The position numbers were made by a program, and so were the translations under genes. Source: Spiractinospora alimapuensis (GTDB lineage Bacteria > Actinomycetota > Actinomycetes > Streptosporangiales > Streptosporangiaceae). From it: a stretch of 64,000 nucleotides of DNA. Location: contig NZ_CP072467.1 of NCBI RefSeq assembly GCF_018437505.1, positions 5,108,010 through 5,172,009 of the forward strand. Reading direction: 5' to 3'. Within the stretch, counting starts at the first letter, position 1, and each line of letters starts with the position of its first letter. This document shows positions 8,647-16,244 of the stretch, piece by piece. Under the pieces are notes generated by a model, which saw only the letters and a list, made by a program, of their open reading frames with translations, was not told where the DNA came from and searched no databases.

Positions 8647-10134
8647 ATGTTCCTCGGCGTCGATCTCGGCACCTCCATCATCAAGGCGGCGATGTTCCAC
8701 CCCGACGGAACCGCGGCCGCGGTCCGTTCCCGTCCCGCCCACCTGATCTCCCCTCAGGACGGCTGGTTCGAACAGGATCCCGAGGAGGTCCTCACGGGCT
8801 TGGCGGAGGTGGTACGGGCCGCCGTCGCCGAGGCGGGGGAGCCTCCGCGACTCGTCGGGATCACGGGGCAGGGCGACGGGGTGTGGCTCGCCGACGCCGA
8901 CGGTCGTCCCGTGCGCCCGGCGATCTCCTGGATGGACGCCCGCGCCACCCCCGTCGTGGACCGTTGGGTACGCGACGGCGTCGTCCAGGACGTCTACGCC
9001 CGCACCGGCGGCACCCTCTTCCCTGGCGCGGCCGCGGCCATTCTCGCCTGGATGGAGGAGCACGAGCCCGAATCGCTCGACTCCGCCACGACCGCCGGGT
9101 ACTGCAAGGACCTGGTCATGCAACGGTTGACCGGCGTCCGCGCGACCGACCCCTCCGAGGCGAGCCTGCCCTTCCTCGACCCGCGCAGCCTCGACTACGA
9201 CATCACCGCCCTTCGTTCATGCGGTCTGGAACACCGCGCCGGATTACTCGCACCCGTCGCGCGCCCGGTCCCCGCGGGGGAGCTCACCGCCGAGGGCGCC
9301 CAACTGCTCGGGCTTCCCGCCGGCACACCCGTGGCGTCCGGTCCCTTCGACCTGCCGGCCTGTGCGATCGGCTCCGGCCTGCGGCGACACGGCGACGGAC
9401 ACGTCATCGTGGGCACCACCCTGGCCTGCCAAGTCCTGGTCGACGCTCTGGACACCGACCGGGAACCCACCGGCATGCATCTGTCCATGCCCACGACACA
9501 GGACCTGTGGCTGCGCGCCCTCCCCGCCATGGTGGGAACCGCGGCCATTGACTGGGTCCTGTCCATCGTTGGCGCGCGGCACGACGACCTGGACGGCATC
9601 CTCTCCGACAGCCGCATCGGTGCCGGGGGAGTCACCTGCCTGCCCTACTTCTCCCCCTCGGGGGAACGGGCCCCCTTCCTGGAGCCCCGCGCCCGCGCGG
9701 GGTTCGACGAGCTCACCCTGCAAACCACAAGAGCCGACCTGGTGCGCGCCACCTGTGAGTCCGTCGCCTACGCCGCCCGCCACTGCCTCGACACCGCCGG
9801 CCTGACCGGCGACGTCGTCGTCTCCGGTGGGGGAATGGCCAGCCGCCGGTGGATGGCCGTCTTCGCCGACGTGCTCGGTCGCCCCATCCACCTCGCCCGC
9901 CCCGGAGAGGCCGGAGCCCGAGGAGCGGTCCTCGCCGCCGCGCGGACCTTCGGGGCCGACATCGATCCGACCGAGTGGACCACCGTGGAGGAAACCGTCC
10001 CACCCGACGCCACCCGCGCCGCCCACTACGAGGAGGGCTACGCCGAACACCTCCACCGCGTGCGGTCGGCCCGGGAACGGTGGCAGCCCCTCACCGCCAC
10101 CCAAGAGGTTCCCGGGCCCCGCGCGGCGCCATGA
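8647..10134 (+). CDS. FGGY-family carbohydrate/polyol kinase
   Basis: This is an ATP-dependent sugar or polyol kinase of the FGGY family, 495 aa. The N-terminal phosphate-binding motif is GVDLGTSIIK (residues 3-12), and the C-terminal ATP-binding segment contains VVSGGGMASRRW. Segments such as GQGDGVW, GVRATDPSEAS and the GERAPF region resemble, from memory, erythritol kinase EryA and AI-2 kinase-like proteins more than glycerol kinase GlpK, which has a DQGTT N-terminus. It follows the dehydrogenase by 1 base and precedes a GlpD-type gene. The exact substrate is uncertain. Confidence 0.82.
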   Translation: MFLGVDLGTSIIKAAMFHPDGTAAAVRSRPAHLISPQDGWFEQDPEEVLTGLAEVVRAAVAEAGEPPRLVGITGQGDGVWLADADGRPVRPAISWMDARATPVVDRWVRDGVVQDVYARTGGTLFPGAAAAILAWMEEHEPESLDSATTAGYCKDLVMQRLTGVRATDPSEASLPFLDPRSLDYDITALRSCGLEHRAGLLAPVARPVPAGELTAEGAQLLGLPAGTPVASGPFDLPACAIGSGLRRHGDGHVIVGTTLACQVLVDALDTDREPTGMHLSMPTTQDLWLRALPAMVGTAAIDWVLSIVGARHDDLDGILSDSRIGAGGVTCLPYFSPSGERAPFLEPRARAGFDELTLQTTRADLVRATCESVAYAARHCLDTAGLTGDVVVSGGGMASRRWMAVFADVLGRPIHLARPGEAGARGAVLAAARTFGADIDPTEWTTVEETVPPDATRAAHYEEGYAEHLHRVRSARERWQPLTATQEVPGPRAAP

Positions 10135-10163
10135 CTCGTCGATCCCGAAGGGGAGGATGAAGT

Positions 10164-11849
10164 GTGTCGATTCGCGGACGGTCGCCCGTCGGCGGCGGTG
10201 GCCCGTTGAGCGCCACGGACCGGGCCCGGTTGGGTGCGCAGCAGCGGCGGCGCGCCTGGGAACGGTTGTCGCGGGACGAGTTCGACCTGGTCGTGGTGGG
10301 TGGTGGGGTCACCGGGGCCGGGACGGCCTTGGACGCCGTCACACGGGGGCTGTCGGTCGCGCTGGTGGAGGCCGGGGACTTCGCTTCGGGGACGTCGTCG
10401 CGGTCGGGGAAGGTGTTCCACGGCGGGCTGCGGTACCTCGAGCAGCTTAACTTCTCGCTCGTGCGCGAGGCCCTGACCGAGCGCGACCTCATGGTGGACC
10501 GGCTCTGCCCACACCTGGTGTCGCCGGAGCCCTTCCTCTTCCCGCTGGCCCATCACTGGGAACGGCCCTATCTCGGGGCGGGCGTGCTGCTCTACGACCT
10601 GCTGCGTCTGGGCGGGCCGCGTAGCGTCCCCAACCACAGGCACCTCAGCCAGCGTCAGACCCTGCGCGCCGCGCCCGGCCTGCGGAGCGACGCGGTGGCC
10701 GGCGGGGTGCGGTACTACGACGTTCGGGTCGACGACGCCCGCCATACCCTCACCGTTGTCCGCACCGCGGCGCGGCTCGGTGCGGAGGTGATCTCCCGTG
10801 TCTCGGCGGTCGCGATCCCTCGTGACGGAGGGCGTGTTCGCGGGGTTCGCGTCCGTGACGGCGAGACGGGTGCGGAAACGACGGTACGCGCCCGCGCCGT
10901 CGTCAACGCCACCGGCGTGTGGGCGGCCGATGTACAGGGACTCGCCGCACCCCCGACCGTCTCGATCACCGCGGCGAAAGGGATCCACCTTGTGCTGCCA
11001 CGGGACAGGATCAACGCGAACACGGGCCTCATCACCAGGACCGCCGACAGCGTGTTCATCGTCCGTCGCTGGTTCGACCACTGGCTGATGGGCACCACGG
11101 ACACTCCCTGGACCGGTGACCGCGCGGAACCCGTCGCCACCGACGAGGACGTGGACTACCTACTCACCCAGGCCAACCGTCTCCTGGCTCGCCCCCTGGC
11201 CAGGTCCGACCTGGTCGGCGTCTATGCCGGACTGCGGCCGCTGGTCTCGGGAGCCAGCCACGACACCGCCGGCCTCTCCCGTGACCACACCGTGGTCGGC
11301 GGGCCCGACGGACTGGTCACGGTGGTCGGTGGCAAGTACACCACCTACCGGCTGATGGCACGGGACGCCGTCGACGCGGCGACCCGGTGGCTGCCGCGCG
11401 CTGTTCCAGGCAGCATCACCCACCGCCAGCCACTCACCGGGGCGGACGGCTTCCACACGCTGATGCGTCAGCGCGACAGTCTCGCCACCGAGGCGGGGCT
11501 CTCCACGCGCTGGCTCCGCCACCTCCTCGGCCGCTACGGCGGGCACACCACCGAACTCCTCGACCTCATCGCCGACCGGCCAGAGCTGGGTGAACCCCTC
11601 CCGGGGATCGCGTACCTGGGAGCCGAGTTCGTGTACGCGGCCCGCCACGAGGGCGCGCTTCACCTCGACGACCTGCTCACCCGCCGCACCCGGGCGTTCA
11701 TGGAGTCAGCGGACCAGGGACGGAGCGCCGCACCCGTCGCGGTCCGCTTGGTGGCGCCGGAGCTCGGATGGGACGAGGAGCGGTGCGCCGAGGAGGTACG
11801 CACCTACATCGCGTCGTCCGCCGTCGACTGGACGCGGTCCATACGGTAG
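10164..11849 (+). CDS. GlpD-type FAD-dependent (glycerol-3-phosphate/polyol-phosphate) dehydrogenase
   Basis: This is a membrane-associated flavoprotein that oxidises glycerol-3-phosphate or a related polyol phosphate and feeds electrons to quinone; 561 aa. The GTG start at 10164 has GGGAGG at 10151-10156. The FAD-binding motif is VVGGGVTGAGTA (about residues 42-53). Further family marks are SGKVFHGGLRYLEQ, GTTDTPW and GGKYTTYR, and a C-terminal DAO_C-like domain. It is the last gene of the operon. With the EryA-like kinase next door, an EryB-like role (erythritol-phosphate dehydrogenase) is as likely as GlpD itself. Its 3' end overlaps the convergent gene by 46 bases. Confidence 0.85.
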   Translation: MSIRGRSPVGGGGPLSATDRARLGAQQRRRAWERLSRDEFDLVVVGGGVTGAGTALDAVTRGLSVALVEAGDFASGTSSRSGKVFHGGLRYLEQLNFSLVREALTERDLMVDRLCPHLVSPEPFLFPLAHHWERPYLGAGVLLYDLLRLGGPRSVPNHRHLSQRQTLRAAPGLRSDAVAGGVRYYDVRVDDARHTLTVVRTAARLGAEVISRVSAVAIPRDGGRVRGVRVRDGETGAETTVRARAVVNATGVWAADVQGLAAPPTVSITAAKGIHLVLPRDRINANTGLITRTADSVFIVRRWFDHWLMGTTDTPWTGDRAEPVATDEDVDYLLTQANRLLARPLARSDLVGVYAGLRPLVSGASHDTAGLSRDHTVVGGPDGLVTVVGGKYTTYRLMARDAVDAATRWLPRAVPGSITHRQPLTGADGFHTLMRQRDSLATEAGLSTRWLRHLLGRYGGHTTELLDLIADRPELGEPLPGIAYLGAEFVYAARHEGALHLDDLLTRRTRAFMESADQGRSAAPVAVRLVAPELGWDEERCAEEVRTYIASSAVDWTRSIR

Positions 11850-12676
11850 TGCAGCCGCAGTGCGGGGAGGCTCCACAGCCGGAGGTCGTGATCGGTACGC
11901 AGCGTACCGTGCGGATCGACGTAGACATCGAAGGTCTCGACGATCGGAACCCGCCGCACCCACGCACCGACCTGGTCCGCAGCGCGGACCAGGAGGTAGG
12001 CGCCATCGTCGCCGAACCGCCCTCGAGGGGAGACCAGCCGCAGTGCCCCGCCGCTGGCGTTCTCCGGGCGAAGGAACACCGTCACGTTTCCGTTGGGCAG
12101 GGGGAACACCACGCGGACGCTGGGCCGCTGGGCACCGGGTCGTGTCGCGATGCCATACCAACCGCTGTAGACCATCTGCCCCGTCGCCCGCAGCCGACGC
12201 ACCCACGCGGTGCCCGCCAGGGACTCGCCCACCCGGACGGGAACCACGGCGCTGTCCATCCCCTGCGCCGTGTCCGACCGCCGAAGCGGCAACGCCAACT
12301 GCTGCAACCGCTGGCTGAAGACGCGACTGAGCATCCATCCGAACGGATAGGCCGGTGGCCACCAAGTCGCCCACGCCCGCATCCGCCACCGCGCCGTCGC
12401 CTCGTAGAAGTTCCGGACCTCAGGCCGTAGCGCCTCAGGGTCGAACCCCGCACCCGCGAGGTCCCCCATCGAGCACAACAACCCACCCGAGTCCCCCTCC
12501 GTCACCCGACCGCCGACGCGCCGTGCCTCCGCTCGCACCCACCGGTCCCCCACCACGTCCGGAGCCCCGACCGGCCCGTCCAACCACGAGTGCTCACGTA
12601 GGTCCAACCGCCGTCCAGTCACTCGAACCCAGCGCTGGGTCGCCAAGTCAACGGTCCGATCCGTGGTGGTCGCCAT
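11804..12676 (-). CDS. Hypothetical actinobacterial protein, 290 aa
   Basis: I do not recognise a family. The start ATG (12674-12676) is preceded by a purine-rich GAGGGAGGG and gives the N-terminus MATTTDRTVD. The protein is soluble-looking and rich in Arg and Trp, with a basic, Trp-rich middle (WRMRAWATWWPP). The C-terminal half has alternating hydrophobic and polar stretches suggestive of beta strands (VRVVFPLPNGNVTVFLRPE). There is no signal peptide or membrane span. Its 3' end overlaps the convergent GlpD-type gene by 46 bases. The function is unknown. Confidence 0.65.
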   Translation of the reverse strand: MATTTDRTVDLATQRWVRVTGRRLDLREHSWLDGPVGAPDVVGDRWVRAEARRVGGRVTEGDSGGLLCSMGDLAGAGFDPEALRPEVRNFYEATARWRMRAWATWWPPAYPFGWMLSRVFSQRLQQLALPLRRSDTAQGMDSAVVPVRVGESLAGTAWVRRLRATGQMVYSGWYGIATRPGAQRPSVRVVFPLPNGNVTVFLRPENASGGALRLVSPRGRFGDDGAYLLVRAADQVGAWVRRVPIVETFDVYVDPHGTLRTDHDLRLWSLPALRLHYRMDRVQSTADDAM

Positions 12677-12805
12677 AGCCCTCCCTCGACCGACAGCCCA
12701 CCGGTCACTGTCTCCCGGTGGCGACCGGTGGGGCAAGGGCGGGGGAGCGGGGTGAGTCCAGATCGGAGGATCACACCCCCTCGGTGGAGTGGCGACGACG
12801 CTTCG

Positions 12806-13408
12806 CTAGGGGATCCAGGTACCGTTGCTGTCCAGTTCCCAGCCGGACACGTCGGTCTCCTGAACGTGCAGTTCGCCGCTCTGCATGACGGTGACCCTGG
12901 CCTCGGCCAGCCACGGTGCGGTGCCATCGTCGTCGATGTACGGGAAGACCACTCTGACGTCGTGGGCGTCGTCGTCCGGCCCGGACGAGCACGGCAATGA
13001 CACCACCGCGCCGGAATAGTCCTCCTCGACCTCGAACTCGGTCCAGGAAGTCCTCGTCAGGGTGTCGAAGGCGGCCGCGTCGGGGCCGGAGTCGTAGTCC
13101 AGACCGTTGACGCGCTCAACGAGACGTTCGTGCCCACCGTCGGCGAAGTCGAACTGGAACTCCACGGCGCACCGTGTCGGCTCGTCGGGCTCGGCCGCGG
13201 TGATGGCGACGGCGTCGAGAATACGGGTCTCCGCGTACTCTTCGTCCAGCTCGACGAGCTCGTCGGGAACACGGAACTGCCAGCTCTCGGCTGACTCGGT
13301 CGGCGCCTCCGTGAAATCGAACGCCTCGCCGGACGAGCACGCGGTCAGAGCGAACATAGTGACGAGGCTCCCGGCCGCGAGGCGGACAGGAAGCTTAATG
13401 CTGGTCAA
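12806..13408 (-). CDS. Putative secreted lipoprotein
   Basis: This is an extracellular lipoprotein of about 200 aa. The best start is TTG at 13408, with GAGGAG 9 bases upstream. It gives a compact signal peptide (MTSIKLPVRLAAG...) ending in the lipobox LTAC. A longer GTG start at 13432 would give an acidic N-terminus that fits a signal peptide poorly. The mature protein is acidic with two later cysteines (one in RCAVEF, one in LPCSSG), possibly a disulfide. I recognise no domain. Confidence 0.65.
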   Translation of the reverse strand: MTSIKLPVRLAAGSLVTMFALTACSSGEAFDFTEAPTESAESWQFRVPDELVELDEEYAETRILDAVAITAAEPDEPTRCAVEFQFDFADGGHERLVERVNGLDYDSGPDAAAFDTLTRTSWTEFEVEEDYSGAVVSLPCSSGPDDDAHDVRVVFPYIDDDGTAPWLAEARVTVMQSGELHVQETDVSGWELDSNGTWIP

Positions 13409-13842
13409 GGGGGTAATCTCCTCAGATTTCACGGAAAGGGGGGCTTAATGATCTCTGTTCTACCGCACCCTGGGGATGCCCGGCGTCACTGCCCCGTCAC
13501 TTGAACGGTGGTCCGGAGTCCCTTCGTCGTCGGCTGCCCCACAGGGGCACGCGCCCGGCCACGACTGGGCCGGCCCACAACGGAGTCGACTCGCGGAGCC
13601 ACCCAACTTCACCGTTGAGACGCTGAAATCCTGACCGGTCCGCAGCGGCGTGTCTTGTCACACTGCGCGTGCGTGGTCGAATGTTGCGGGCTTGGTGGCC
13701 TGCAGGTTTCGGTGGACTGGCAGTACACGACGTGATCAGCGCGGGCGAAGTTCCAGGATGAGTAGGTCCCAGACCGCTAGTATGGTCGCGCCGCGTTGTC
13801 CTATCCGCCGGATTCGGCGCCGGCTCACAATTGGATCACTTC
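13409..13842. other. Intergenic region between divergent genes
   Basis: This is about 430 bases between the lipoprotein gene (-) and the DUF574 methyltransferase gene (+). A TAGTAT -10-like hexamer occurs at 13778-13783, without a clear -35 box. No supported gene was found. Confidence 0.4.
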
Positions 13843-14694
13843 ATGGCTGATGATTCGTTCCTGTGGGAACTGTCTGTGGATGTCCCCACCCCCGCGCGGG
13901 TGTACAACTACTCCATCGGAGGAAAGGACCATTTCTCCGCTGACCGAGAGGCCGCACTGTCGGCCGCGAGTCAGTACCCCGAAGTGATCGACGTTTCGCG
14001 AGAGAACCGTCTGTTCCTCTACCGCGCGGTGCGCCTGTTCGCCCGTGACCAAGGAATCTCGCAGTTCCTCGACCTGGGATCTGGACTACCGGGATCCCCC
14101 AACGTGCATGAGGTCGCACACGAGTTCAATCCCGTGTCCCGGGTCAGCTACGTGGACCGGGATCCGATGGTGCTCGCGCACGGGCGGGCGCTCCTCGTGC
14201 CGGACGATCGTGTGGCCGTCGTTGAGGGGGACGTCATGCGGCCCGAAGTGCTTCTCGACGATCTCGTCTCCAGCGGACGGATAGACCTGTCCCAGCCTGT
14301 GGGAATGCTGCTGCTGTCCGTCCCGCAGTTCGTGGCGCAGGACCGCCGCCTGAGCAGAGCGCTGGAGCACTACTGGGACGCGGTCGCCCCCGGCAGTTAC
14401 CTCGCGGTGTCACAGCTTGCCGCGCTGTCCCAGGCGGAGGTCCACCGGCTCAACGAGTTCGTCAGTCAGCGGTTCCGGATCGGCTGGCGGGCCCGCCTTC
14501 CTGAGGAGATCAACGCCTACCTGGGAAAGTGGGTGCCAGTCGAGCCGGGCCTGGGCGACGTCGACGCCTGGCGCCCTGACCCCACACAACCGCCTATCAC
14601 CGACATCGACGAACGTGGGCAGCGGTTTCTCGGCGCGTCGCGACGCCAGAAGCGGATCTTCGAGTATGGCGGGGTCCTCTACAAACCCGAGTGA
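13843..14694 (+). CDS. SAM-dependent methyltransferase, DUF574/Methyltransf_19 family
   Basis: This is a class I methyltransferase-fold protein of the actinobacterial DUF574 family, 283 aa from ATG 13843; an upstream in-frame TTG at 13831 is the alternative, and neither has a good ribosome site. Family marks are ARVYNYSIGGKDHFSADR near the N-terminus, QFLDLGSGLP (SAM-binding loop), VSYVDRDPMVLAHGRALL, and PGSYLAVS. The substrate is unknown for the whole family. Three more copies, two of them broken, lie at 25337-27412. It stands alone between a lipoprotein gene and a convergent aldo-keto reductase gene. Confidence 0.85.
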   Translation: MADDSFLWELSVDVPTPARVYNYSIGGKDHFSADREAALSAASQYPEVIDVSRENRLFLYRAVRLFARDQGISQFLDLGSGLPGSPNVHEVAHEFNPVSRVSYVDRDPMVLAHGRALLVPDDRVAVVEGDVMRPEVLLDDLVSSGRIDLSQPVGMLLLSVPQFVAQDRRLSRALEHYWDAVAPGSYLAVSQLAALSQAEVHRLNEFVSQRFRIGWRARLPEEINAYLGKWVPVEPGLGDVDAWRPDPTQPPITDIDERGQRFLGASRRQKRIFEYGGVLYKPE

Positions 14695-14750
14695 CCGCCA
14701 GGACGGTGGTGTCCCGACGGCCGTGAACCAGGGTTCGCCCAATGCGGATG

Positions 14751-15737
14751 CTAGCCAGCGTTGTCGAGGGTGGTGCGCTGGTCGGGAGTGAGGTCCAGCT
14801 CGGTCGCGGCGAGGGCTTCGTCGACCTGCCACACCGTGGTCACGCCGACCAGGGGGATGATGGGCACGTCCTGGGACATGAGCCAGGCGAGGACGACCTG
14901 GTTGCGGGTTGCCTCGGTCTCCTTGGCGACGGTGTCCAGTGCGGCCAGGCGGGACTCCGTCCCCGGGTGGTGATAGGGCGGGCTGAGCTCGCGGTCGGGG
15001 CGGGTGTAGGAACCGAACAGCAGCGGAGTGTAGGTCACCAGCGTCGTGTCGCGGCCGGCGAGGTTCTCCGAACGCGCGAAGTCGAGATGCTCCTCAGTGA
15101 CGTGCTGGTGTGAGGCCTCCGGCAGCGGGACGTCCAGCCGGGGACGCAGGTAACTGTAGCGCAGCTGCAGCACACGGTAGCGCGGCCATCCCCGTGCTTC
15201 GCTGAGCCCACGAGCACGTTCCAGGCGCCACGCGGCGTGGTTACTGGCGCCAGTCAATCCGACCGTCCCCGCTGCGACCTCCGCCCCCAGTGCTTCCAGG
15301 GTCTCCTCCTGTGGGACGCGTCGGTCGTCGACGTGTGGGTAGTACAGGTCGAGCCGCTCCACGCCTAGCCGGGAACGGCTGCCCGCCACAGCGGCCCGCA
15401 CGGCGGCTGCGGAGTTCCCTTCCCAACTCTCGATGCCGCCGCCGGGAACCGTTGGACGCGCCCCGAACTTCGTGCCGATGACGAGCCGTTCCCGGTCCGG
15501 TTTCCGGGATGCCAGCCAGTGGCCGATCGTGCGCTCCGAGTCGTCCGGACCGTATCCGTCGACCCAGAACTGGTAGTTGTTCGCGGTGTCGATCATGGTT
15601 CCGCCGCGCTCGACGAACCGGTCCAGGATCGCGAAGGACGTCTCCTCGTCGGCCTCACCGCCGAGCTTCATGGCCCCAAGGCAGATCGCGCTCACCCGCC
15701 GCGCCTCGGCTCCTTCACCGATGGTCTGGTACTTCAC
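14751..15737 (-). CDS. Aldo/keto reductase
   Basis: This is an NADPH-dependent oxidoreductase of the AKR superfamily, 328 aa. The catalytic tetrad is visible: Asp and Tyr in DTANNY, Lys in IGTKFG and His in YYPHVDD. The GTG start overlaps the stop of the MerR gene (GTGA), so the two are translationally coupled. A MerR regulator directly upstream suggests induction by an electrophile or other small molecule. The substrate is not predictable. Confidence 0.86.
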   Translation of the reverse strand: MKYQTIGEGAEARRVSAICLGAMKLGGEADEETSFAILDRFVERGGTMIDTANNYQFWVDGYGPDDSERTIGHWLASRKPDRERLVIGTKFGARPTVPGGGIESWEGNSAAAVRAAVAGSRSRLGVERLDLYYPHVDDRRVPQEETLEALGAEVAAGTVGLTGASNHAAWRLERARGLSEARGWPRYRVLQLRYSYLRPRLDVPLPEASHQHVTEEHLDFARSENLAGRDTTLVTYTPLLFGSYTRPDRELSPPYHHPGTESRLAALDTVAKETEATRNQVVLAWLMSQDVPIIPLVGVTTVWQVDEALAATELDLTPDQRTTLDNAG

Positions 15738-16126
15738 AGTGGAACCTCGCTTCCGCGCGCCGCGAGCACCTCGCGGTAGTAGTCGATCTTGTGTCGGATG
15801 GCGGCCTGGCGTTCCTGCAGCTCGTCGATGCGGTGTGACAGTTGCTCGTCGTGGTCGCCGAGGAGCCGGACCCGTTCCTCGATCGTCTGGTCGCCGGCGC
15901 GCACCAGTTCGGCGAAGGTCCGCAACCGCGCGATCGGCATGTCCGTGTCGCGGAGGCACCGCACCAGGTCGAGAAGCTCGACATCCGACGCCCGGTATCG
16001 CCGATGCCCGGAAGGCGCCCGCTCCACCTCGGTGAGCAGACCCTCCTTCTCGTAGTACCGCAGCGTGTCTAGAGTGAGCCCAAACCGGGCCGCCACCTCG
16101 CCAGGGGTGTAGCTGGAGGGATTCAT
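15734..16126 (-). CDS. MerR-family transcriptional regulator
   Basis: This is a MerR-type activator/repressor, 130 aa. The winged helix is at the N-terminus (YTPGEVAARFGLTLDTLRYYE), followed by GHRRYRASDVELL and a C-terminal dimerisation coiled coil rich in Arg and Glu. ATG 16126 has GGGAGG 8 bases upstream. Immediately upstream is a perfect 8-4-8 palindrome (16141-16160), the expected autoregulatory operator. It controls itself and the coupled aldo-keto reductase gene. Confidence 0.9.
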   Translation of the reverse strand: MNPSSYTPGEVAARFGLTLDTLRYYEKEGLLTEVERAPSGHRRYRASDVELLDLVRCLRDTDMPIARLRTFAELVRAGDQTIEERVRLLGDHDEQLSHRIDELQERQAAIRHKIDYYREVLAARGSEVPL

Positions 16127-16140
16127 GCGCCGAGCCTCCC

Positions 16141-16163
16141 ACCTGGAGCGCACTCCAGGTCAA
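16141..16163 (-). promoter_or_regulatory. MerR operator palindrome and -35 box
   Basis: ACCTGGAG and CTCCAGGT are separated by 4 bases (16141-16160), a perfect inverted repeat. On the minus strand it overlaps TTGACC (16163-16158), a -35-like box. MerR operators of this type usually sit in a long 19-bp spacer, but no good -10 box is visible here. The operator ends right at the ribosome site of the MerR gene. Confidence 0.7.
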
Positions 16164-16244
16164 GACCACGCCGCCCCTGAGGGGTAGAGGCAAGGCGGCA
16201 GGATCGGCGGCGTCATGCTGTGTTCGTGGGGCTGTCTGGTTTGA

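Noticed and set aside
8647-10134. Calling the FGGY kinase glycerol kinase (GlpK)
   Set aside because: The N-terminal motif (DLGTS) and internal segments differ from GlpK; the substrate stays open.
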